64,000 nt of DNA, from positions 29,353,404 to 29,417,403 of the forward strand of contig JAFMSR010000003.1 in NCBI GenBank assembly GCA_022818135.1, in the 5' to 3' direction. This DNA comes from Saxidomus purpurata (Eukaryota; Mollusca; Bivalvia; Venerida; Veneridae). Positions 22,670-43,437 of this stretch are shown piece by piece (the first letter of the stretch is position 1; the number at the start of each line of letters is the position of its first letter). The notes beneath the pieces are model-generated. The model searched no databases and was not told the DNA's origin. It saw only the letters and a program-made list of their open reading frames with translations. A program made the translations under genes and the position numbers.

Positions 22670-23812
22670 ACTTAAATTAACTATTATATGTACATGTTTC
22701 ATTACACAATTTTTCCTAACACAAGCTTTTAGGAATACTTGATGCAGTTCGTTTATGATGAGAAGTAGCTATGGTCATATAATCGAGTTTAATATCGTTT
22801 CTCTGGTGGTACTCTATACTGGAAAACTGTTCATGTAGTAGTTTGGCGTATGGTAAACTGCAGAGTTCTTTAAAAATTCATTTGTTCCCAAAATATAACA
22901 TTTGAATTTTCTGAACTAACATTGATTTATTGGACAGTGTCAGTAAAATATTGTTGTGATCATTTTGTTAGTTCTAAATACAGACTGCTGAATTACATTG
23001 TATTTGTGTTTGTTTAACTGTAGATCAACGAGATAATGCCAAAAACGTAAACGGCATGCAGTTTACGAACATAATACATTTTGTAATACTATTATTGTGA
23101 TTTGTGTACGTACAATTCCTGCGTATGACCAAACAACTTCGGACCCACGGTTGTGGTTTCCGCTTGTGTCCGACGATGACGACCGAAACTGAAGACTTGA
23201 TTAGCCTGACCCGATCGAGAATAAATAAATTATGCGTGTATTTGTGTTACATACTGAAACAGGGTTTAAAGTATTTTAGTATTGCCTTTCAATTCTAAAT
23301 GCGCAGTGATACGTAACGTACAAATACTCAAACAGAGCCTTGCCATGCATGATTAATTAGATTATTGTGTGTAAGGGCAGTGGATTAAGTAATGGACTTC
23401 TACTCTTTTTGGTATGAGGATTATATTTCGACAATATATGTAATGAACGTGATATAGATATATAGATATGAGCTGCATTCGTTTTGTTCTGTTTATTCCT
23501 TTTAGTCATATATGAAAACAAACTTAAAACGTTACATGTAAAATGTAATTTGACATATATAAAGACGTTAGTTTTACTTCTTTACATGGTATTGATTTGT
23601 TTTGATAGTATTTCTGCCGGAATAGTTTGCTAAACCTGCATTTAGTGGTGCTGCAAGTATAGTGCCTATATAATTGGAGAGTTATGGAGAAAGTAGTCTC
23701 ACTATTTCCACTTCGGAGTCAACCCGATTTTACAGGTTGACATTTTAGACTTGTGAAGGTGCGACAGTTATAAAATGTAAGATCTATGGAAAGGGACAGA
23801 CTACATTAGGCT
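22670..23812. other. Intergenic region between the two immune-type genes
   Basis: AT-rich with no gene found. AATAAATAAA at about 23220-23229 could be a poly(A) signal for the upstream gene, but it is 550 bp from the stop. The in-frame TAG at 23807-23809 precedes the next gene's ATG. Confidence 0.45.
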
Positions 23813-25153
23813 ATGGAGAAAGTGACTTCTTTAGTCGCGAGACAAAACAAGATCGCTTCAGTTCATATATCTGCCATGCTTGACTATCTTGGATACAATG
23901 ATGAAATGGTTAAATATAGACAAAGGACATTTCAGGAGGTGGATAGCATTCGTTCTAACGCCGTATCGGCAGCATTTTCACCTATCACAACAGGCGGGAA
24001 AGGAGAGGGCACAGCGCGATATTATGAAAATGACGTGGACTACTTGTATGTTCTCAAAGACGCCGTGTGTATAGACACCGATCAGCAGCCAGAAGCATAT
24101 TCAAATTCAACTGTTTTTCTCGTAGATAGAAATGATGCATGTAGCACCGCGCCAGGATATACACGGCTGAAGCTTCTGAAGAAAGGAAACACGAAATTCG
24201 ACAGCATTATTAACGCAAGTCTGCGAGGAAATACTAGTACACAAAGTCGAGTTTGGTTATCAAGTGAAGATTTTCTAACACAAGTGTATAACCAAGTGAG
24301 GGTTCCAAATGATGGACTCGACAGAAAGAATATCAAAGGTCCGTCAATGCCATACAGCAGCGATTGTAATAGTTTCGACACAGTCTTTTCGTTTCGTTAT
24401 TTGAAGAAAGACTTGGATCCTAGCCTATATGCTCATGTCGTACCAGTTGGATCTAAAGGATCCGACTCAAAATACCTAGAGTGGCGCATATGTTTTACTA
24501 CGTCCGAGAAACGCTTGGTAACAGATATGAACGCGGTTCAAATAAAATTGTACATACTGTTAAAGAAAATTTCTAAGGATTTACTGCAACCTGTTAGTAA
24601 GCGACTGTCGTCTTACATAATGAAAAACATCCTATTTTGGATCATAGATAAATATGAATCCACCTACTTCACTGAAGATAATATTGTAAAATTGTTACTG
24701 CACGCCCTTAGTTTGCTGAAAACATGTATCATTTTTAACCACCTCCCGAGTTTCACGATTTTCGAGCGTAACTTGCTTGCATGGGAATTCACAAACCATG
24801 AACGTTCAGCCATTGTTTTATTATTAGACAAATTAATAAAGGAAAACGCATCCTTGCTTCTTCGATGTGATAGGCTCCACGATGCTTTGATGACCGTGCA
24901 TTTATCTCCAACGATTATTAGAGAATACGGCACTAAAAGGGATGAAGTAGAAAGAATCGTGCTACAGAGATTTCTGCTTAGATCCTCGGCATATGGAAAT
25001 AATGAAAGCAGTTGTCATACCCATTCTGATATTTACTCCCATCTTCAAGAAAGACTTCTTCAGTTAATATGTACAGATTTTGTCCATCTACTGAATGATG
25101 ACACTGATATCGCAGATGTTTGGGAACAGACACTGTGTTACTTGTTATCATAG
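23813..25153 (+). CDS. Mab-21 / cGAS-like receptor family protein, single exon
   Basis: The product is 446 aa. ATG at 23813 has G at -3 and +4 and an in-frame TAG at 23807. The N-terminal half has a nucleotidyltransferase-fold signature: GGKGEG at 61-66, then ENDVDYLYV with D74 and D76 as candidate metal ligands. The third acidic ligand was not assigned. FDTVFSFRYL (189-198) and HVVPVGSK (208-215) follow. The Mab-21 C-terminal part is strong: LEWRICFTTSEKRLV (222-236), NAVQIKLYILLKKISK (240-255), MKNILFWI (270-277), HALSLLKTCI (297-306) and NHLPSFTIFERNLL (309-322). In animals the family includes cGAS and cGLRs, which sense nucleic acid and make cyclic dinucleotides, and developmental Mab-21 proteins without known catalysis. 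No extra sensor domain is seen at either end, so ligand and activity are unknown. AATAAA at 25158-25163 lies 5 nt past the stop. Confidence 0.94.
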   Translation: MEKVTSLVARQNKIASVHISAMLDYLGYNDEMVKYRQRTFQEVDSIRSNAVSAAFSPITTGGKGEGTARYYENDVDYLYVLKDAVCIDTDQQPEAYSNSTVFLVDRNDACSTAPGYTRLKLLKKGNTKFDSIINASLRGNTSTQSRVWLSSEDFLTQVYNQVRVPNDGLDRKNIKGPSMPYSSDCNSFDTVFSFRYLKKDLDPSLYAHVVPVGSKGSDSKYLEWRICFTTSEKRLVTDMNAVQIKLYILLKKISKDLLQPVSKRLSSYIMKNILFWIIDKYESTYFTEDNIVKLLLHALSLLKTCIIFNHLPSFTIFERNLLAWEFTNHERSAIVLLLDKLIKENASLLLRCDRLHDALMTVHLSPTIIREYGTKRDEVERIVLQRFLLRSSAYGNNESSCHTHSDIYSHLQERLLQLICTDFVHLLNDDTDIADVWEQTLCYLLS

Positions 25154-25157
25154 AACA

Positions 25158-25163
25158 AATAAA
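25158..25163 (+). terminator. Poly(A) signal AATAAA of the Mab-21-like gene
   Basis: A canonical AATAAA lies 5 nt after the TAG stop, followed by a T-rich stretch at about 25179-25192. That fits a very short 3' untranslated region. Confidence 0.6.
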
Positions 25164-25544
25164 GCGTACAGAGGTGTTATTTTTGTTTTTCGTTCCTTCA
25201 TTTGCATGGAGACTCGTTTAAAAATACATGTTTTTGATGAACTTTTATTTTGGTTTATTGGAAGGATCTAGATAACGAATGTTTTCTATTGCTAAGTTAA
25301 CTATCATCATCGGGTTCTACAGGTCATAGACCCACTCAGTCTCAAACTGTTGATGATGGCGTAGCTTAAATGAAGAAGCATTGCCTTAACAAGACACAGT
25401 ATCCTGTTCCATAGCAATACTGTAAACTGGGGCGCACAATGTGTATATCTGTGGCTCAACTTCTCACATTATAGTATATTCGAAAGCAGAACTTTTCGGA
25501 TGCAACCAATTAAAAGACACCTTGGTCTGCTGGACACCAAAGTT

Positions 25545-26790
25545 TTGATATAATTAATAAGGACATGGTGTCCCTATATCGCTCACATGAATTCTTCTGC
25601 TCCACACGACAAGAAAGTAGGTCAAAGTGTCAAGGCAAAAGTTAGTCGATGACAATTTTGAAATCTTGTGGCAAAACTGTACATAACGTCCAGATTTCAT
25701 TACTGAAGCCTACAGTTCATAAAGGCAAACATTCTGACCAATTATCAAAATGGCTAGGTACAAAATAGGGCTTCTGACGAGTTCGCAAGGTTTTCATACG
25801 ATTTCACTAGATGACCTAGTTTTTGACCCTACGCGACCGTTTCAAACTTGGCCTTGGATTTTCAGGATGATTGTCAAATGTGGCCTTTATAGTATTTACA
25901 AGGGTTTTCGGAGTTGACTGGGTGTCATAGTTCATGATCCAACGTGACCCAGTCTCGAACCAACAGTAGAGCTCATCGAAATAAACTTTTAGACTTTCGA
26001 GAATGTGTATTCTAGAACGCTTTTACTATTTGTTTGTGTGACGTAGTTTTTGACTCTGTGACCCAGTTTCAAAGTTGACCTAGTTTATCAAGACAAACAC
26101 CAATTCTAAAGACGACTGGTTAAATAATATGGATTATGGAATGTTCACAAGGTTTTGTTACGATTTGACCTGGTGACCTAGTTTTTGACCCCACGTGACC
26201 CAGTTTCAAACACGACCTAGAGTTCATCAAGACAAGCATTCAAGCCCATAATTATATGAATGATTGTGGCTTCTATAAACCCACAAGGGTTTTCTATGAT
26301 TTGACCTGGTGTCCTAGTTGTTTACCCCTCGTCACCCAGTTTTTAACTTGACCTAGAAATGATCAAAACAAACATTCTGATCACTGGCACAAGATTACTA
26401 AACTGCCCTGTAATTTCAACAAAGTACCAAAAGATTTCCTAAATAATACCCAATCCTGAAACAAATACACAAAGCAGCGTCAGTAATTTTCTGACAAACC
26501 CCCGTATACTCTACTGTTACTGTATAGCAGTGTATACTGCTGGGGTGTCAGAAAGTGACTGGCAATTCTTTGTGTATTTGTTTTAAGATAGGGTATTATT
26601 TAATCTTTCGGTTATTTCGTTGAAATTACAAGGCAGTTCAGTACTCTGGTGCCAGTTATTCTAATTTTCAAGAATGTGGATTCTAGAGTATTCACAATTC
26701 AATGAATTGATCAGGTTACCTAGTATTTAACCCCAGGTGACACATAACGAACTTGACCTAAAGATCATCAAGACATTCTGACCAACTTTA
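25545..26790. repeat. Tandem-repeat element, about 150-165-bp unit
   Basis: GACCTAGTTTTTGACCC, ACGTGACCCAGTTTCAAAC, GACCTAGA.TTCATC and AGACAAACATTCTGA recur from about 25590 to 26380 and again at 26700-26790. The left end reads GGTGTCCCTATATCGCTCACATGA. A foldback element (26383-26656) splits one unit. Confidence 0.78.
26383..26656. mobile_element. 274-bp foldback element (long inverted arms)
   Basis: The outer ends ACTGGCAC and GTGCCAGT, the middle blocks AAATAATACCC, CAAATACACAAAG and TTTCTGACA, and their complements occur in mirrored order. The two arms of about 125-130 bp pair over nearly their whole length around a short centre near 26515-26530. The flanks ATTCTGAT (26374-26381) and ATTCTAAT (26658-26665) are a possible 8-bp duplication with one mismatch. 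It is inserted in the tandem array. Confidence 0.75.
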
Positions 26791-26799
26791 GTTTGAGAT

Positions 26800-27640
26800 T
26801 GGTTTGATATATTTCAGTAATGTACTGGCTGGCATTTTACTAGACTGTAGCTGAAATGGCATAAATTATATCCTTACCTCTTTTTCTCCGTAAGAAATCG
26901 TTAACTTTCTCACAGAAGTTGTGTCATAATTGAGGCTTGAACCAACGACCTTTAATCAGTTAGAGATTACAGTACTAGAGGGATCTACTCTATCATGAAA
27001 ATCGTCTTCATTCAATCAACATTTCCAATTATTCAGACAATAAAACACACTAGATATCAGCTAATTGATTTATTTGTCTCTTCCTGAGATCTAACTAGAC
27101 AAAAATGCATATATCAAGAACAAACAGGATAATGTCACATGTACATGTACTATCATATTACAGTAACAAACATGTATTTATTTACACAATCACACATTTA
27201 CAAATGGTAACAGTTCAGTTTTTTAGACTGCTTATATGGATGGCTAGTTTTTTTGTCGTGTAAATGATCACCCATTTGATCAACTAATAGTACTGTCCAA
27301 AATGAAAGATGGACATGTCTATTTTAGAAATTTAGCATGGCAATGGTTAATGAAGCAGAACGGTCACAAAAAGTTTTCAATTAAAATTAACTCCAAATCG
27401 AAAATAAAGCACCCCAAGTTCACTTGTCCATGCTATCAAAAGTTTTGATTCAAAACCATTATGAACATGTTAACTCTAGTTGGCCTCAAAGATAACACAG
27501 CTTGAGGCACATTTTATGACAGTGTTTTGATATGACAAAGGTTTAAATAATGATTGAAAAAGCTAGAACGTGAATATTTAAATATATTTCAAGACACATA
27601 TCCATTATATTAGTGGAGGAAGTCCCAGATACGAGTAGAC
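26800..27640. other. Noncoding stretch
   Basis: AT-rich with no gene or clear repeat recognised. Confidence 0.4.
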
Positions 27641-28500
27641 GACACAAAGTTTGAAAATCTTTTAAGTAATCAGCAAGATCTAGTGACCTTGACCTTTGTC
27701 ATCATGATGAAATGAATATTTGATTCAAGTTTGATGAAACTCCTTCAGAGGGTTCAGGAGATGTAGGGATTCTTTACATTCTCTCTACGAGATTCACATT
27801 TAAGTAGTTTCCATAAAATCTTGAAAAGGATTGACAGATACAGAAACCTCACCATTGATTTTATAAGTGGCATTGAGCAGGCTCCGTGAGGTGAACATTT
27901 GGCCGAAGTAAAAAATATCCTTTCTGGGTCAAGGAGATAGTCTTATAACCGTTGACCCTAAAATGTGACATTGGCTTTGTAAGGTATTTCAAAATTAGTC
28001 TATGCATGTAGACCTTACAGCTCCTCCTTATAGTCACAAAATACCACAAAATTACCTTTAATTACAAGATTGAGCCCAAAGTGTGACCCTAAAGGTAGCC
28101 CTTTTGGTGCTGTGCATGACACACCCATGTGGTGTGGACAACTTTGTTCAGTTATTTCAAAATAGAGTAAATAGAGTAAACACAAAAAATAAATGTCCTG
28201 TTGAAATTACATCCTGGACGCTAAAACCTGCTATATAACCCTGTGTAAGGTTTCAGCCTTAAGCAATGTGGACATGCCCTACAGATGCATGACCCTGACC
28301 TTCAAATTAGCTCCCTAGGTCTGGTGCATGTCACGCCCAAGTTTTGAGCCCCAAGTGTGACCTTGAACTTTGGTGTTGTGCGACACACCCTTGTAGTATG
28401 GGCAACAAATGTGTAAAGTTATTTTCAAATCATTCCATGCATATAGAAGTTACAGCAGACATGAAGTGTGGACAGATTGATGAAACCAAGCAAACATTAT
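27640..28500. repeat. Diverged tandem-type repeat
   Basis: Weakly repeated blocks such as CCCAAAGTGTGACC, GTGCATGACACACCC and GTGTGGACAACTTTGT recur at about 28075-28145 and 28300-28410. They resemble the units at 29450-30240. Boundaries are unclear. Confidence 0.45.
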
Positions 28501-29315
28501 AGTGCCCAAAGGTCTTTAATTGTGGATTAAAGAATCACAACTACAAATATAGGTCAAAGTTACAAGACCTGACTCAAGTGCCTTTTTCTACAAATCTTGT
28601 TATGAACTATGGAGCCATATGCAAAGCACAAAGCTCAATGCATAAAGTATATGTATATCAATGACTCAATGTATATCATTATTAATGTATGCAACAACTT
28701 CTATGGCACAAAAACCGAACTATGTACAAAATCTTAGTCATATGAAATGCTTAATGGAAGGGTCAAATACAATCTAAACACACAAAATAGGACATCACAC
28801 AAAACATGGCACCAAATCGGTAAACTGAGAAATATTAAATTAAACGGCGACTGAAAATTAAACATGATATGTAGAATCAGCTAATAGTCACATGTGAAAG
28901 AAGTTTCAAATTATACTACTTGAGTAAACTGTCTGGTTTACAGTTAGTTGGTCGCGGTTCTGTTTGGACATGAAAAGTGAAGGTTATCTATTAAGTAGAG
29001 AGTACCTTAGATAATGCACAAAAACTGCATTTCTTATTGAATGCTTGCTGGATATACAGTCACGCTATTGATATACTCTATTTTTTTCAAAAATATCACG
29101 TTGTAGAAGCTGCATACATGTAAATACTACCTTCCATGGCAACTCTTTAACAATGCTTAAATACTTTGTCAATTTTGGTTAGTAAAACATATCTGTCCAT
29201 AACTCAGATAGTATGAAAGATGAATGACTTATGAAACATTATCAGCTAACAATGATGCTGCCTTTATTATATCACATGTATTTAACTGTAAGGAATGAAA
29301 ATATTCACAAAGTGA
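28500..29315. other. Noncoding stretch
   Basis: No gene recognised; AT-rich unique-looking sequence. Confidence 0.4.
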
Positions 29316-30323
29316 AACAAGAGCTGTCCCTCCCAAGTGACGAATGCCCCCGAAAGAGGTGCCTCACAGTCTGTGTCCTCTCCATGTGCTCAATAAAAGG
29401 CAGAATTAAAACCCCAGCATGACAGAGTAATCAGCAACAGACCATTACTAAACACTAAGGTGACCTTGACCTTTGAGGTAGGGACTTGGGTCTTGCACGC
29501 GACACATCCCTTAGCTAACATTTGTGCACAGTTATTTTAAAACCTTCAAAGCATAATAAAGTTATAGTCCGAACACAAAGTATGCATATATACAGGATTC
29601 CATTACCCATAAACTCTAAGGTGACCTTGACCTTTGTGGTAGGGATGTGGGTCTGCACGCGACATGTCGCTTGATGGCTAGACATTTGTGCCAAATTATT
29701 TTAAAATCCTTCAAGGCATGACAAAGTTACAGTCCGGACACGAATGTGTGCATATATGCGGGTTATATGGAGGAATCCATTACCTTCAAACTCTAAGATG
29801 ACCTTGACCTTTGAGCTAGGGCGTGGGTCTTGCACACGCAGCCGGTCTTGGTGCTAGACATTTGTGCCAAGTTATTTTAAAATCCTTCAATGCATGACAA
29901 AGTACAGTCCGGACACGATGGTGCATATTGCTTATGGAGGAATCCATTACCTTCAAACTCTAAGATGACCTTGACCTTTGAGCTAGGGACGTGGGTCTTG
30001 CACGCGACACGTCGCTTGAGTGCTAGACATGTGGCCTAGTTATTTTAAAATCCTTCAAGCATAACAAAGTTACAGTCCGGACACGAATGTGTGCATATAT
30101 AGAGGATCCATAACCTTCATACTCCAAGGTGACCTTCACCTTTGAGGTAGGGATGTGGGTCTTGCCCGCGACACGTCGCTTGAGTGCTAGACATGGTGCC
30201 AAGTTATTTTAAAATCCTTCAAGCATGACAAAGTTACAGTCCGGACACGAATTTGTAAGTGGGGACGCACGGACGGACGGACAGACGGTGCGATTTTAAT
30301 ATGCCACCCTTCGGGGGCATAAA
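29316..30323. repeat. Tandem-repeat element with AACAAGAGCTGTCCC / GGGGGCATAAAA ends
   Basis: The left end is AACAAGAGCTGTCCCTCC...GAATGCCCCCGAAAG. About five units of 165 bp follow, marked by TGACCTTGACCTTTGAG near 29461, 29621, 29799, 29966 and 30129. The right end is GGACGGACGGACAGACGG...CCTTCGGGGGCATAAAAA. Its ends carry complementary GCCCCCGAA/TTCGGGGGC. Confidence 0.82.
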
Positions 30324-30754
30324 AATGTGAAACTACAGAAATTTATAAACAAAGGTTTTGAAAACTAAACATTGCATTCTTATTACAATATAGTTACATG
30401 TATACAATATAAATCTGCAATACACAGCTGCATGTTAGAAATTCCTGAGCTCAAAACATTTGCTATGATAACAAATAATTTAAATCATTAGATTTATAAT
30501 GCTGAGATCATTTAACAAACACTAATACTGTTAACATCTAGTTGTAGACATTCACATGACAGCATGATGTACCGATACCCAACACAAAGTGAAAATATCT
30601 TACAATGAATTTTCCCCCCTCACTGCTTCAAAATATAGTCAACCTTCACAGAGATATGTAATAAAATTTTAGAGTTAACTGTTTGAACATTCATTTGCAG
30701 AAATCCTGTTCTTACAGTGTACAATAGTTCGTTTACTGGTAAATATATTTAAGT
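30324..30754 (-). other. Probable 3' untranslated region of the CCCH gene
   Basis: AT-rich sequence downstream of the minus-strand stop. No canonical AATAAA was found on that strand. TATAAA variants occur near 30341 and 30492. The transcript end is not fixed. Confidence 0.35.
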
Positions 30755-41306
<10,552 letters not shown>

Positions 41307-41449
41307 ATCTTTTCCCCCTTTATTCTGAAACAAACAAAATATAGAAGAATATATATAGAAACTGTTTTAAATAATTTCCCCCGTTTGGTTTTCTACAAAA
41401 CTTAGAAGTATTTATGATTTAACATGATAGGATTAAGTTTAACAAGAGC

Positions 41450-42970
41450 TGTCACATGACAGCACGCTCGACTATTCGAAAGCTTGTTGGTAAAATGGGG
41501 TTTTTGTCTAAGAACAGGAGTATTGTGTAATTGTCTATAAGAATTAAGGTCAAAGATATGAAACTTGTTCAAAGACCTTTGTAAATGTACATTGCATTCA
41601 AGGCCTTACTCTGGATTCTGCAAGCCAACTGGAGGGAGGATGGGGGGGATAATTTCAAAGAAATACATGACCTTGTATATTTGATCATGAATAATTTTGT
41701 AACTTTTCAAAATTGATATGTATAGAATTTAAAAAGCATGACCGCTTCATGCTGCATAATTATTCTATGACATTTCAAAAGAAAGCCATTTTGAGTATTT
41801 CCATTTTAGTCTGGAAAAACTGTGACAAAATTCTAAGTTAAAAAGGGCATAAATATGTCAAAAATCAAAAACATTGGTGATGATGTTGACAGTAAATACG
41901 TTCGATAGTATTCTATCTTTAACAAAACATTCAAAGTTAAAAAGGGACACAAATCTATCAAAAATCAAAACAGAGTTATGGGGATTGTTTCCTCAGGTGT
42001 AGATGTTGATGGTAAACATATGTTTTGAGTTTCAAGTCAATACCTTATATAGTATTCAAGATATTTGAATTTACAAAAAAAAAATACCAAAACTTCTAAG
42101 TTAAAAAGGGGCATAAATCTGTCAAAAATCAAAACAGAGTTATGGGAATTGTTTCCTCAGGTGTATAATGCTGATGGTAGACACATACTTTGAGTTTCAA
42201 GACAATACCTTATATAGTATACAAGATATTTGAATTTACAAAAAAAAAATACCAAAACTTCTAAGTTAAAAAGGGGCATAAATCTGTCAAAAATCAAAAC
42301 AGAGTTATGGGAATTGTTTCCTCAGGTGTATATGTTGATGGTAGACATATACTTTGAGTTTCAAGTCAATACCTTTGATAGTATTCAAGATATTTGAATT
42401 TAAAAAAAAACTTTAACCAAAAATTCTAAGTTAAAAAGGGGCATCAATCTGTCAAAAATCAAAACAGAGTTATGGGGATTGTTTCCTCAGGTATAGATGT
42501 TGATGGTAGACACATACTTTGAGTTTCGAGTCAATACCTTTGATAGTATTCAAGATATTTGAATTTATAAAAAACTTTAACCAAAAATTCTAAGTTAAAA
42601 AGGGGCATAAATCTGTCAAAAATCAAAACAGAGTTATGGGGATTGTTTCCTCAGGTGAAGATGTTGATGGTAGACACATACTTTGAGTTTCAAGTCAATA
42701 CCTTTGATAGTATTCAAGATATTTGAATTTATAAAAAACTTTAACCAAAATTTCTAAGTTAAAAAGGGGCATAAATCTGTCAAAAATCAAAACAGAGTTA
42801 TGGGGATTGTTTCCTCAGGTGAAGATGTTGATGGTAAACATATAGTTTGAGTTTCAAGTCAATATCTTTGATAGTATTCAAGATATTTGACTTTATGAAA
42901 AACTTTAACCAACGCAGACGCCGACGCTGGGGCGAGTGCAATAGTCTCCTTATTCTTCGAATAGTCGAGC
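41450..42970 (+). repeat. Dispersed tandem-repeat element, about 165-bp unit, 6-7 copies
   Basis: The left end is AACAAGAGCTGTCACATGAC...CGCTCGACTATTCGAA. Units carry AAGTTAAAAAGGGGCATAAA, TGTCAAAAATCAAAACAG and AGTTATGGGGATTGTTTC. The right end is CGACGCTGGGGCGAGTGC...TTCGAATAGTCGAGCTAAAAA. It is a long copy of the 6003-6772 element in opposite orientation. Confidence 0.85.
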
Positions 42971-43216
42971 TAAAAATGATGACGATAGGTAAATGTAACT
43001 TGGAAAAATTTGTGTAAACTTGCATGTTTAGGTTTAAACATTCAGATTTTTATGAAGTGGTGAGTTTGAACTAGATCTAGGTAAATTGTGTCTTATGCGC
43101 CGGTTGTACCTAATATTGAAACCACACTTTCCCGCTTACTATGTAGCACATTAAAATTAGGTGTGAAGGTGACAGTTATAAATATCAGATCTGTGGAAGG
43201 GGTCACACCGAGGCAT

Positions 43217-43313
43217 GATGGGAGACATGCCGAGGTCTCATCCACAAATTCAAGCCAACATATTTGCTCTTATGGATGGACCTTTATAAAATTTGCTTCA
43301 AATCAAATCAAGG
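43217..43313 (+). repeat. Dispersed retroelement 3' end, second copy
   Basis: It matches 17060-17160: GGGAGACATGCCGAGGTC, TCATCCACAAAT, TTGCTCTTATGGA, TTATAAAATTTGCTT and a CAAAT-type tail. Confidence 0.65.
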
Positions 43314-43437
43314 GGTCACACTGAATCGCCAAATTAATTAGGCTACCCTGACACATATCACATTTTCTGTATTTTATTTCATTTTCTTTACCAATATTCT
43401 ATACACTGAAGTCCTGACTTGTATACAGACATTGATA

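Noticed and set aside
24082..24381. 99-residue minus-strand frame
   Set aside because: Antisense to the Mab-21-like gene.
29316..30323. CRISPR-like array
   Set aside because: Units are about 165 bp, diverged and lack short unique spacers; it is a eukaryotic tandem repeat.
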